Assembly: GCA_002716125.1 (NCBI GenBank)
Contig: PAZH01000063.1
Span: forward strand, 1-36,328
DNA length: 36,328 bases
Reading direction: 5' to 3'
Source: Rhodospirillaceae bacterium
Lineage (GTDB): Bacteria > Pseudomonadota > Alphaproteobacteria > UBA8366
In this document: positions 8,600 through 16,699 of the stretch, one piece after another
Layout of the letters: each line of letters begins with the position of its first letter
Position numbering within the stretch: the first letter of the stretch is position 1
Notes under the pieces: model-generated
Database searches by the model: none
The model's input: only the letters and a program-made list of their open reading frames with translations
What the model was told of the DNA's origin: nothing
Program-made: the position numbers and the translations under genes

Positions 8600-9862
8600 T
8601 GCGGCGTCGGCTTCGGGCTGCGAAGAACGCCGCCGCCCCGCCAACAAGCTAACGATCGCCATGAGCTGACACGCGATCGCCAACATGAAGATCGACAACG
8701 GAAAGGTATCCGGGGCGCTGCCACTCGACCGGACAAATCCAAAAACAGCCGGCGCCAATGCAAAGGCCGCCTGCGCGTAGGCCACGATCAGGGCAACGAC
8801 GCGCTGCTGATCGGCCGCACCAAAATCCTGTTGCCCAATCAAAGGCGGCAAAGAAGTTGCGTTGCCGATACCCCAACCAAACAGGGCAACGCCGATCGCC
8901 AGGTACGGAATAGAATCGCCGCCCGAAAAAATAAAAATCATGGAGCCACATATCTGAATGCCGTAACTCAAGCTTGCGAAATATCGTCGGTCTATTCCGG
9001 GCCGAACCAAGAATCCGGTGCATGTTCGACCGACTATAGCCGACAGCGTTGCGCCACCCATTGCGATTCCCGCCCACTGTGCACCGAGCGGTTCAACCAG
9101 TATCGAGAACAAGTGCGCAATGAGTCCGATTTGCGCGAATAGGCCCAACGCCATCGCCGCGGCCAGCGTTAGGAATGAGCGGTCCCGGTATAAGCGCCAT
9201 CCCGGGTAGTTCGGTTCTTCGCAATCCGATAATTCAGGCGTGGACCCATCGGACAACGCGCCGTCTGGGCGTACCCCTAGATCGGAAGGCGTGAGATTGA
9301 GGTAGCGCCGGCAGACAAACCCAATACACAAGACCATCACGACGCCGACAACGCCGGCGCCCAAGGCGAATCCGAGCCCGGCGATCAGCGCGACCCAAAG
9401 CGGCGAAAACAAGACACCTCCGAGACTCGACCTGTTATAGGCCAAAGACAGCGCGGCCGGCCTCTTCTTTTCGAACCACGGAGAAACGATGCGGTTCATG
9501 GCAATCGCGCCAAGGAGGACCCAACTGCAGCCTGACAGAAGGGCGGCGGCGAACAATTGCCACGGCGACGCGGCGACCGACCAACCCAAGACGCCAAGTG
9601 CGAGAAGCAGCGCCCCCGTGAAAGTCACCTTCGCGATGCCAAACCGGTCATATACCAAACTCGAATTTGCGACGAGGATGGCGCCGCACAAGAAGTGCAC
9701 GGTGACCGCACTGGAGACCAACGGTATGCTCCACCCCGTCCGCTCCACAACCGCATGCAGAAAAACCGGCGGGCCGTAGAACCCAACGCCCCATCCGAAT
9801 ATCGCAACCACAAATGCCGCCCAAGCGACACGCCATCCAAAAAACGTCGAGTATTCCCTCAT
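8594..9862 (-). CDS. MFS transporter, monocarboxylate/OFA-like
   Basis: 422 residues with about twelve hydrophobic helices, starting FFGWRVAWAAFVVAIFGWGV. The start at 9862 is fixed by an AGGAGG six bases upstream on the minus strand; the frame continues open further upstream but the extra residues are not membrane-like. The central loop between helices 6 and 7 (PSDLGVRPDGALSD) and the FGWRVAWAAF opening are typical of MFS carriers for organic anions such as monocarboxylates. The gene is divergent from the ArsR regulator at 9980, sharing a 117-base promoter region with a perfect inverted repeat, so regulation by that protein is the natural inference. Substrate is unknown. Confidence 0.87.
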   Translation of the reverse strand: MREYSTFFGWRVAWAAFVVAIFGWGVGFYGPPVFLHAVVERTGWSIPLVSSAVTVHFLCGAILVANSSLVYDRFGIAKVTFTGALLLALGVLGWSVAASPWQLFAAALLSGCSWVLLGAIAMNRIVSPWFEKKRPAALSLAYNRSSLGGVLFSPLWVALIAGLGFALGAGVVGVVMVLCIGFVCRRYLNLTPSDLGVRPDGALSDGSTPELSDCEEPNYPGWRLYRDRSFLTLAAAMALGLFAQIGLIAHLFSILVEPLGAQWAGIAMGGATLSAIVGRTCTGFLVRPGIDRRYFASLSYGIQICGSMIFIFSGGDSIPYLAIGVALFGWGIGNATSLPPLIGQQDFGAADQQRVVALIVAYAQAAFALAPAVFGFVRSSGSAPDTFPLSIFMLAIACQLMAIVSLLAGRRRSSQPEADAAL

Positions 9863-9909
9863 CAATGCCTCCTCGATTGAGGCGACAGGCTTAAACGATT
9901 CCGCGTCGA

Positions 9910-9937
9910 CAATGCTTCGATGATGACCGAAGCATTG
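9910..9937. promoter_or_regulatory. Perfect 10-8-10 inverted repeat, candidate ArsR operator
   Basis: CAATGCTTCG at 9910-9919 and its exact reverse complement CGAAGCATTG at 9928-9937 are separated by eight bases. The element lies in the divergent region between the MFS gene and the ArsR-type gene. An extended -10-like TGCTAATCT (9950-9958) follows on the plus strand, so a protein bound here would cover the -35 region of the regulator's promoter. Confidence 0.65.
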
Positions 9938-9979
9938 CCCATAGAAGTTTGCTAATCTGCGGCTAGCTTGGAGGTAGAA

Positions 9980-10693
9980 ATGGTTAGCACGAATCAGATA
10001 GCGGCGATCGGCACACTCGTCGGCGACCCAGCCCGCGCGGCAATCCTGACAACACTTATGGACGGTCGTGCGTTGACCGCCAGCGAGCTCGCGCGTGTCG
10101 CCGGTGTGACGCCCCAGACCGCGAGCAGCCACCTGGCTCAACTGGTCGGCGCCGCTTTAATCGAGGTCCGAAAACAAGGCCGGCACCGCTATCATCGCCT
10201 CGCACGACCGGAAGTGGCCCGCATGTTGGAGGGTATCATGCAGATCGCTTCGAAAGACGCGGCCACGCTCCAACGCAAGGTTGTCACCGGGCCGCGCGAC
10301 GCCGCAATGCTCAAGGCCAGGACCTGTTACGATCACTTTGCCGGCAAGCTTAGCATCGTCTTGACGGACCGACTGATGGAGGTCGGCGCTATCGAGCTTG
10401 ATAACAAGGCGGGTCTCGTCACACCGAAAGGCGAAGCCTACCTTCGCGAACGTGGAATTGTGATTGACGACCCTGGGGGTTCGGGCCGAAAGACTTCACG
10501 CCCTCTCTGTCGACCTTGTCTCGATTGGAGCGAACGGCGCTTCCATATCGCGAGAAAATTAGGGGCTGCAATCTGCACTCATTTTTTCGAGCAAGGCTAT
10601 GTACGCCGCGTCAACGATTCGCGCGCGGTCACCATCACGCCGAAAGGCCAAAAGGCGTTAAAGGAAAAGTTCGGCATTTCAAAGATCGCCTAA
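9980..10693 (+). CDS. ArsR-family winged-helix regulator with Cys/His-bearing C-terminal domain
   Basis: 237 residues, about twice the size of a minimal ArsR protein. Start chosen at ATG 9980 because GGAGGT lies four bases upstream. An ArsR winged helix covers about residues 5-80, with recognition-helix sequence TPQTASSHLAQLVGAALI and wing RKQGRHRYHRL. The C-terminal domain (105-237) contains the blocks ARTCYDHFAGKL and RPLCRPCLDWSERR, giving Cys116, His119, Cys177, Cys180 and His189. These spacings could bind metal or a thiol-reactive ligand, but this is only inference; in the family the domain is generally unassigned. It is divergent from an MFS carrier and begins a co-directional run with cupin, M20 peptidase and dioxygenase genes. 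Confidence 0.85.
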   Translation: MVSTNQIAAIGTLVGDPARAAILTTLMDGRALTASELARVAGVTPQTASSHLAQLVGAALIEVRKQGRHRYHRLARPEVARMLEGIMQIASKDAATLQRKVVTGPRDAAMLKARTCYDHFAGKLSIVLTDRLMEVGAIELDNKAGLVTPKGEAYLRERGIVIDDPGGSGRKTSRPLCRPCLDWSERRFHIARKLGAAICTHFFEQGYVRRVNDSRAVTITPKGQKALKEKFGISKIA

Positions 10694-10742
10694 GACCGCG
10701 TTTGGTATATCCTTTCTACCGAAGGTACTCGGGAGATACAGC

Positions 10743-11126
10743 ATGGCTCAGGCTTACAAACTGGAAGAAGTCCTCGGAACGGTCACCTTTCTTGAAGGCC
10801 GTACGCCCCGCACCGACACAAAGGGAACTTTCGCACGGGTCGCGGATTATCGTGATGGCGGCATCTTCACCGGCGGATTTTCCGGAACAAGCCAATGGGA
10901 GCGCCACCCGAATGGTGACGAGATTGTTCAGATTCTAAAAGGCAGCGTTACGCTGACCCTGAAAAACGGTGCGCAGGAGGAGAGTGTCGACTTGACGGCC
11001 GGTATGATCGCCATCGTGCCGCAAAACACCTGGCATCAATTCTATGCGCCGGATGGCGTGACGCTAATGACCACGACGCCGCAACCGACCGAGCATATTG
11101 AAGACGACGAACCGCCGGCCGGTTAG
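10743..11126 (+). CDS. Small cupin-domain protein
   Basis: 127 residues, a single cupin barrel. Motif 1 appears as WERHPNGDEIVQILKG (only one His of the usual His-x-His is kept, His55, with Glu60 retained), and motif 2 as GMIAIVPQNTWHQF with His98. The reduced ligand set makes metal binding uncertain. GGGAG precedes the ATG by seven bases. It starts 49 bases after the ArsR gene and ends eight bases before the M20 peptidase gene, so it belongs to the same transcription unit. Function is unknown; cupins of this size often act as isomerases, dioxygenases or non-catalytic ligand binders. Confidence 0.78.
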   Translation: MAQAYKLEEVLGTVTFLEGRTPRTDTKGTFARVADYRDGGIFTGGFSGTSQWERHPNGDEIVQILKGSVTLTLKNGAQEESVDLTAGMIAIVPQNTWHQFYAPDGVTLMTTTPQPTEHIEDDEPPAG

Positions 11127-11134
11127 GACTCAAG

Positions 11135-12277
11135 ATGTCGCATTTCCAAGATGTCTTCGACGCGGAGGAGATCGCTGCCGGTATCGCGGAATGGGCCTCT
11201 ATCGAAAGCCCGAGTTTCGACGCCACCGCGGTCAACCGGATGATGGATCATGCGGAGCGCACCATGTCGTCGATGGGTGCCGCAATTGAGCGCACGCCCG
11301 GCACCGACGGCTACGGCGACGTCTTGCGCGCCCGTTTCGAATGGGGAGACGGCCCCGGCATTCTGATCTTGGGGCATTTGGATACGGTTCATCTTGTCGG
11401 CACCCTCGCCGAAAGTCTCGCGGTCTCGCGGGAGGGCGACAAGTTGTTTGGCCCCGGGGTTCTCGACATGAAGGGTGGGATGTACCTCGCCGTCCACGCA
11501 ATCTCAAAAATCATAGAACGACAAGAGCGCCTCGGCCTGCCCGTGACTTTCATGTTCATCCCGGACGAAGAGATCGGGAGCCCCTCCACAAAAGCCTTGA
11601 TCGAGGAAGAAGCAAAAGCGCACCGCTACGTCCTGGTACCGGAACCGGGAAAACCCGACAAATTCGTGACCGGACGACATGCCTTCTTGCGGTACAAACT
11701 TCACACTTACGGAAGGCCGGCACATGCCGGCGTCGCCAAGGGCGTCGGGCGAAGTGCGATCAGTGTCATGGCGCAGCTCATTGCCGAGGTTGAAGGCTTC
11801 AGCGATGTCGACCGGGAAATGACCTTCCGTGTCGGCGTGATCGAGGGCGGTAATTTCGTCAATGTCATCCCGACGGCGTGCCACGCCGAAGTCCTTTGCG
11901 TTGCCCCGACACCAGAAGCTTTTGCCGAAGTTCAAGAGCGAATGAGCGGTCTCGCCTCCCCCGACCCTGAGGTGCGGCTCGAGGTTGAACCGGGCCCAAT
12001 CCGACCTTTGTTCACAATGCATGAGGCCACGGAGGAGCTATTCGAGGTGGCGCAGCGTGTCGCCCGCGATGTCGGCCTCAATCTCGGCGCCGGCCAGTTC
12101 GGCGGTGGCAGCGACGGTAACTTTACCGGCGCCCTCGGTATTCCGACGCTGGACGGTCTCGGCGTTGTCGGCGGTGGCGTCCATACCAAGCAGGAACACT
12201 TGTCGGTTTCCTCCCTGGTGCCGCGTGCCCAGCTCTTTGCAGGCCTTGTCGATGAATTATCAAAGCGGAATCGGTAA
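11135..12277 (+). CDS. M20 family metallopeptidase, carboxypeptidase G2-like
   Basis: 380 residues, full length for the M20 family. Two-zinc site residues can be placed: His81 in GHLDTVH, bridging Asp111 in DMKGG, base Glu145 with Glu146 in PDEEIGS, Glu170 in VPEPGK and His350 in GGGVHTKQEH. The dimerisation (lid) domain runs about 180-290, with the RPAHAGV motif. Carboxypeptidase G2 and relatives release C-terminal glutamate or cleave N-acyl amino acids. No signal peptide is seen, so a cytosolic amidohydrolase acting on an imported N-acyl or peptide-like compound is inferred. It lies between a cupin gene (8 bases) and a TauD-type dioxygenase gene (7 bases), a tight operon. Confidence 0.9.
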   Translation: MSHFQDVFDAEEIAAGIAEWASIESPSFDATAVNRMMDHAERTMSSMGAAIERTPGTDGYGDVLRARFEWGDGPGILILGHLDTVHLVGTLAESLAVSREGDKLFGPGVLDMKGGMYLAVHAISKIIERQERLGLPVTFMFIPDEEIGSPSTKALIEEEAKAHRYVLVPEPGKPDKFVTGRHAFLRYKLHTYGRPAHAGVAKGVGRSAISVMAQLIAEVEGFSDVDREMTFRVGVIEGGNFVNVIPTACHAEVLCVAPTPEAFAEVQERMSGLASPDPEVRLEVEPGPIRPLFTMHEATEELFEVAQRVARDVGLNLGAGQFGGGSDGNFTGALGIPTLDGLGVVGGGVHTKQEHLSVSSLVPRAQLFAGLVDELSKRNR

Positions 12278-12284
12278 GCGTCGC

Positions 12285-13124
12285 ATGGATTCGTACGAGC
12301 ATATCAACGTCAAACCAATGACCGTCAATGTCGGCTCGGAGATCTCCGGCGTTGATCTTCGTCAGCCGAGCCCACATGCCGCATCGGAAATCAAAAGAGC
12401 CCTTATCGACCGTAAAGTCTTGGTTTTTCACGATCAGGAACTCACACCCCATCAATACAAAGATTTTATGCAGATCTTCGGTACGCCGGTGAAGGAGGAC
12501 ATGGACGTCGACGCGGGACACCCGCCGGAAGTCGGCGCGATTCATATTCGCCCAGACGAACGCCAGCGGATCAATTTCTGGCATATGGACCACTCTTTCC
12601 GTGATCTGCCGACACCCGTCCTGGCCCTTTATGCCCGGCTCCTACCGCCCGTCGGCGGCGATACATTGTTCACCAGTTTGGAAGCGGCGTATGACGGTCT
12701 TTCCGAACGGATGAAGAGCGCCGTCGAGGGGCTCACGTGCTATCACCGGGTGACGACCACTCAAAACACCAAGCGCCGACATACCAAGGAAGAAGCGGAA
12801 GCAATGGCCAAGGCGCCGCCCGTTGTCCATCCTTTGGTCGGTCTCAATCCCGACAATGGCCGAAGGTTCCTCTTTGTGAACGTCCCGATCTATTGCCGCA
12901 GTATTGTCGAGATGCCGACGGCCGGGGGTGACGCGCTCTTAAAGAAGCTATATCAACACGTCCAACGGCCCGAGTTCCACGTCCGCGTCGTCTGGCAAGA
13001 AAACACCGTTGTCATATGGGAGAATGTGCATTGCCTGCACTATCCCGTCGCGGACTACTTCCCGCACGAACGGAAATTGTGGCGCGTCGTGATCGACGCC
13101 ACGGATCGGCCAAAAGCGGCCTGA
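12285..13124 (+). CDS. TauD/TfdA-family Fe(II)/2-oxoglutarate dioxygenase
   Basis: 279 residues from ATG 12285, seven bases after the M20 stop; an in-frame ATG at 12252 would overlap that gene. The facial triad is visible: His100-x-Asp102 in FWHMDHS and distal His252 in WENVHCLHYP. Arg267, fifteen residues after the distal His, matches the 2-oxoglutarate-binding Arg position. Family members hydroxylate taurine, aryloxyacetates and many other small acids, often freeing sulfite or opening an ether by an unstable hemiacetal. Its place behind an N-acyl hydrolase suggests that both act on the same substrate. It ends directly against the convergent cupin gene at 13125. Confidence 0.88.
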   Translation: MDSYEHINVKPMTVNVGSEISGVDLRQPSPHAASEIKRALIDRKVLVFHDQELTPHQYKDFMQIFGTPVKEDMDVDAGHPPEVGAIHIRPDERQRINFWHMDHSFRDLPTPVLALYARLLPPVGGDTLFTSLEAAYDGLSERMKSAVEGLTCYHRVTTTQNTKRRHTKEEAEAMAKAPPVVHPLVGLNPDNGRRFLFVNVPIYCRSIVEMPTAGGDALLKKLYQHVQRPEFHVRVVWQENTVVIWENVHCLHYPVADYFPHERKLWRVVIDATDRPKAA

Positions 13125-13532
13125 CTACTCGTCGAGAACCGGGTACCCGTGTTCGCGGGTCTCGCCATCCAAATAATTCACCACCCGATCCGGATTGGAA
13201 TGTATCCCGAGCAAGCGCATGGTTTTATCGCCGACCGTACGGAAGCTGTGTTTCATCCCGACGGGAATTGCAATGCTGTCACCCGCCGTCAGCCGGACGG
13301 GATCCTCGCCTTCCTGCCAGGCATCCATCTCCCCCTCGATAATGAACAAGACTTCCACATAGGGATGCCAATGCATCTTGGCTTCGTATCCCGGTTCGCA
13401 AACTTGGATACCGGTGCGCACCGGTGTGTCGCCATCGGCCACCAACGGGTGATAAGAGGAAAACGGACCAAAGTCGACTTCCTCGGCTTCGGCCAATTTC
13501 CGAACTTTCAGCTCTTTCAACTCGGCGCTCAT
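13125..13532 (-). CDS. Cupin-domain protein with complete metal-binding motif
   Basis: 135 residues. The canonical cupin motif 1 is complete: His54-x-His56 and Glu60 in KMHWHPYVEVLFIIEGE; motif 2 GDSIAIPVGMKHSF supplies His95. This is the most standard metal-binding cupin of the four in the window. It lies 44 bases downstream of an MFS gene on the same strand, so the two are probably co-transcribed, and its stop abuts the stop of the convergent dioxygenase with no gap. AGGGAGAG precedes the start. Substrate and reaction are not evident. Confidence 0.82.
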   Translation of the reverse strand: MSAELKELKVRKLAEAEEVDFGPFSSYHPLVADGDTPVRTGIQVCEPGYEAKMHWHPYVEVLFIIEGEMDAWQEGEDPVRLTAGDSIAIPVGMKHSFRTVGDKTMRLLGIHSNPDRVVNYLDGETREHGYPVLDE

Positions 13533-13576
13533 ACCAACTCTCCCTTATATCGGTTTAACTCTAGCAGATTGTCCCA

Positions 13577-14788
13577 TTAGGGCCAAAGCGCGCGCCGCCA
13601 CTTCAATCCGATCGCCGCGGTGGCGGCAATGGCGATCGCGACAAAAATCCACGCCGTCCCCGCATAGCCGACGGCGTCGATTAGAACGCCCGCCAAAGGC
13701 AAGCCCATCGCCAAGCCGTAGACCGCGAGCATTCGGACGCCAAGGACCCGCGCACGCAGTTCCGCCGCCGCCGTGCCGATGATCAGGCTCGACATCGACA
13801 GCATGGTGAAACTCTGCACAACGCCGATCACGAAGAGCAGCGCGAGACCGACCTCGAGTTTCGTAATCACGGCGAAGACAGCCAATAAGGCGAACCAAGT
13901 CATCGCGAACGAAATCATGAAGGTCGCCGGTTTGCGCGCACCCCCCGTTACCGCCATCAAAATCGAGCCGACAAAGGCGCCGGATGCATAGGCGGCAACC
14001 AGCATGCCAAGGCCCCCTTCCGCCACCTTGTAGATCTCCTTCGCCGAGAAGGGCAGCAGAGACAGGGTGAACGGGAAGGCCGCGAAATTGATCAAGAAAG
14101 CCAGCCACATCAGCGCCAAGAGGCGCGGCGTGTTCCAGATATAGGAGAAACCTTCCTTGAGTTCTCGCCAGCGCGACGCGCCGTCCTGCTTTGTCGGCGA
14201 TTGCGCCACACCCAGCGACAACAGGAAGCTCAAGACATAGAACACGGTGACGACGATATAGGTGTTGCCGATACCGAAAGCCGCGAACAGTCCGGCACCT
14301 GCGAGCGCGCCGAAAATACGCGCCGTGTCCTGCGTTGTGCGCGCCAGCCCAATGCCGCGCACCAAATGCGCCGGCGGCATCGTGTCGCCAAGCAGTGAGT
14401 TCCGCATAACGAGGTCGGACATCCGAACCAAACCCGCCATCAGCGAGAGCGCTAGAACGAAATAAGGTGTCAGGTTGTCGGTCATGCCAAGAACCATGGT
14501 GACGACAGCCAAACACCCATAATAGGCGCGCATAAAACAAATCATTGTCCGTCGCCCAAGCCGATCGCCGAGCATGCCGAAGATGGGTGCGACCAATGTG
14601 CCGATAAAGCCGAGCGCGCCGAATGCCGTCAACAGGATGACCGAATCCGTTGTCACCAACACGTACCAACCGAGCACGAGCATCTCCATCTCGAACGCCC
14701 AAGACGTCAGCAGATCCGCCGGCCATTGAAACCGGAAGCTACGCACCCGGAACGGGGCGAGAAAGCCAAATTCAGATAATCGAATCAT
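13577..14788 (-). CDS. MFS transporter, DHA3/MFS_3-like
   Basis: 403 residues, about twelve hydrophobic helices. The MFS signature between helices 2 and 3 is visible as GMLGDRLGRRTMICF. The opening FLAPFRVRSFRFQWPADLLTS and the general layout resemble the EntS/MFS_3 (DHA3) group, whose members are often exporters of siderophores or drugs; the direction of transport is not provable here. The next gene on the strand is a cupin. No strong ribosome site precedes ATG 14788; the promoter side runs straight into an intergenic repeat beginning at 14798. Confidence 0.85.
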   Translation of the reverse strand: MIRLSEFGFLAPFRVRSFRFQWPADLLTSWAFEMEMLVLGWYVLVTTDSVILLTAFGALGFIGTLVAPIFGMLGDRLGRRTMICFMRAYYGCLAVVTMVLGMTDNLTPYFVLALSLMAGLVRMSDLVMRNSLLGDTMPPAHLVRGIGLARTTQDTARIFGALAGAGLFAAFGIGNTYIVVTVFYVLSFLLSLGVAQSPTKQDGASRWRELKEGFSYIWNTPRLLALMWLAFLINFAAFPFTLSLLPFSAKEIYKVAEGGLGMLVAAYASGAFVGSILMAVTGGARKPATFMISFAMTWFALLAVFAVITKLEVGLALLFVIGVVQSFTMLSMSSLIIGTAAAELRARVLGVRMLAVYGLAMGLPLAGVLIDAVGYAGTAWIFVAIAIAATAAIGLKWRRALWP

Positions 14789-14797
14789 CGGGGTACG

Positions 14798-14898
14798 TCA
14801 CCCCCACCTTAACGCTCTCCCATCGAGGGAGAGGGAACACCAAAAAGTACAGAAGAAACCCCTGCCCTTTTGACGGGAGAAGGTCGGAATAGGGGTGA
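14798..14898. repeat. Intergenic palindromic repeat, TCACCCC family
   Basis: TCACCCC at 14798-14804 pairs with GGGGTGA at 14892-14898, with imperfect inward similarity. The left arm contains its own perfect hairpin, CTCTCCC (14815-14821) and GGGAGAG (14827-14833), with a five-base loop. It fills the gap between the MFS gene and the TPP-enzyme gene. It resembles dispersed palindromes seen in many alphaproteobacterial genomes and might also end transcription from the upstream TPP-enzyme gene. Confidence 0.65.
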
Positions 14899-14935
14899 TT
14901 TTGCACGCGAATTCCGCATTTCCGTGACAAGGCGC

Positions 14936-16594
14936 CTACCGCGCCTCAATCTCGTCGATCCGTGCCGACGGCGAGATGTGATTGAGGCTCACGCGGGTTT
15001 CGATGACGCACGGGCCATCGTGGGCCATCGCTTCGGCGACGACCTCATCGACTTCCGCTTCCGTCTCGATCTTGAATCCTCTCGCACCGAAGGCCTCGCC
15101 CCAGGCGGCGAAATCCGGGTTCACCAATTCGGTCGATGTCACCCGCCCTGGAAAGGCCTTCGCCTGATGCATGCGAATGGTGCCGTACGCATTGTTGTTG
15201 GAAACGAATATCTTGATCGGCACGCCATATTGAATGGCCGTCGCCAATTCGTTGCCCGTCATCATCGCGCCGCCGTCGCCGACAAAGACAACGATCTGAC
15301 GGCCCGGCGTCGAGAGGCCTGCCGCCACGCCCGACGGCACGCCCGGTCCCATCGCACCGACCGTGGCGCCGATGAACATATTCTCCTGCCCCATGTTGAG
15401 GAAACGGGACGGCCAGCTTGAGAAATTGCCGGCGTCGCATGTCACGACCGCGTCCTTCTCCATATGTTTGTCGATTGCTGTAATAACGTGTCCGAACACA
15501 ACGCCGTCATTGGAGGAGACCGGCGTCCAGTTCATGACCTCCTTGTGAACCGTATTGAGGCGTTGCACCCATTCGGCGCGGCCCGCAGGCAGGTCGCCCG
15601 CCCCTTCGGCCATCATCGCCTTGATGAACTCGTGCGGATCGCATCCGATCCCAAGCTCGGGCTCGTAATTACGCCCCACCTCTTCCGTACTCGGCCAGAC
15701 ATGGATCATCGGTTGGTCCGGCTTCGGCGCCCGCGGAAACGTATAGCCTTGGCTCATCGATGGGCCGATCCGCTCCCCAAGCACCAACAAAAGGTCGCTT
15801 TCCTTCATGGCCTCCAACATCTCACCCGGCGCGCGGTTGAAAAGACGGCCGGCGGCATTCGGATGACGACTATCGAAGACGTGGAAACGGCGCTGCGACG
15901 TTGCCACCGGCAGCTGGAATTCCTCGGCAAACTTGGTGAAGTCGCCGAGCGCTTGAGCGCCATGTAACCGCCCGCCGGCGATAACCAAGGGCTTCTGCGC
16001 GGAACGCAACATCTCCAAGGCCTGTGCTTTGTCCGCCGCCGAGGGACCCGTCACCGCCTTCTTGCGCGGGCCGAGCGGCTCTGCATCCGAAGGGCCGTAG
16101 AGGATGTCCTCCGGCAGCACGACGACCACCGGCCCCGGTGTGCCCGCCTGCGCCACATGGAAGGCTCGGGCGACGGATTCCGCAATCCGGGACGGATCGA
16201 TCACTTCGATCACCATCTTCGCCGTATCGGAAAACGTCTTCGAGTAATTCATTTCCTGCAGCGCGTTGCGGCCGAGTTCGTCCATCTCTGCCTGCCCGAC
16301 GAGGAAGACGACCGGCTCCGCATCATGATACGCGACGTGCAGTGCAATCGCCGTGTTCATGGCACCGGGACCGCGACTGATGACGCAGACGCCGACTTCG
16401 TTCCGCAGCCGCGCATGCGCCGCCGCCATGAAACCGGCACCGCCCTCGTGACGGCAGACCACCAGCTGTATGTTCGGAAAGTCGATGAGAGCATCGGTCA
16501 GCGGCAGATAGCTCTCCCCCGGTACGCAATAGGCGACATCGACACCATGCTTATCGAGGGTGGCGGCAAGGACATAGGCAGCGGTTTTCGTCAT
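14936..16594 (-). CDS. Thiamine pyrophosphate-dependent enzyme, acetolactate synthase-like
   Basis: 552 residues in the three-domain POX/ALS layout. The N-terminal domain has the activating Glu50 in VCRHEGGAGFMA, followed by RGPGAMN (74-80). The middle domain contains LVIAGGRLHG, and the C-terminal domain has the TPP/Mg motif GDGGAMM from Gly439 to SNNNAYG (Asn466-Asn468). Relatives include acetolactate synthase, benzoylformate decarboxylase and sulfoacetaldehyde acetyltransferase; I cannot assign which. No regulatory subunit gene is adjacent, which argues against biosynthetic acetolactate synthase. It is divergent from an isochorismatase-fold amidase (105-base gap), so the two may serve one pathway, for example a 2-oxo acid decarboxylation. 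Confidence 0.88.
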   Translation of the reverse strand: MTKTAAYVLAATLDKHGVDVAYCVPGESYLPLTDALIDFPNIQLVVCRHEGGAGFMAAAHARLRNEVGVCVISRGPGAMNTAIALHVAYHDAEPVVFLVGQAEMDELGRNALQEMNYSKTFSDTAKMVIEVIDPSRIAESVARAFHVAQAGTPGPVVVVLPEDILYGPSDAEPLGPRKKAVTGPSAADKAQALEMLRSAQKPLVIAGGRLHGAQALGDFTKFAEEFQLPVATSQRRFHVFDSRHPNAAGRLFNRAPGEMLEAMKESDLLLVLGERIGPSMSQGYTFPRAPKPDQPMIHVWPSTEEVGRNYEPELGIGCDPHEFIKAMMAEGAGDLPAGRAEWVQRLNTVHKEVMNWTPVSSNDGVVFGHVITAIDKHMEKDAVVTCDAGNFSSWPSRFLNMGQENMFIGATVGAMGPGVPSGVAAGLSTPGRQIVVFVGDGGAMMTGNELATAIQYGVPIKIFVSNNNAYGTIRMHQAKAFPGRVTSTELVNPDFAAWGEAFGARGFKIETEAEVDEVVAEAMAHDGPCVIETRVSLNHISPSARIDEIEAR

Positions 16595-16658
16595 AACGGT
16601 CTTTTCCCGGATTTCGCTTTGAAGAAACTTCGTCTTACTATCTATTCCGATTGGCGTC

Positions 16659-16675
16659 GGTGAGTACGCCTCACC
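16659..16675. promoter_or_regulatory. Inverted repeat GGTGAG-N5-CTCACC, possible operator
   Basis: GGTGAG at 16659-16664 and CTCACC at 16670-16675 are perfect inverted arms with a five-base spacer. They sit in the 105-base divergent gap between the TPP-enzyme and isochorismatase-fold genes, 25 bases before the latter's ATG. No regulator gene is adjacent to match it. Confidence 0.35.
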
Positions 16676-16699
16676 CTATAGGTTTTAGAGAATTCACAT

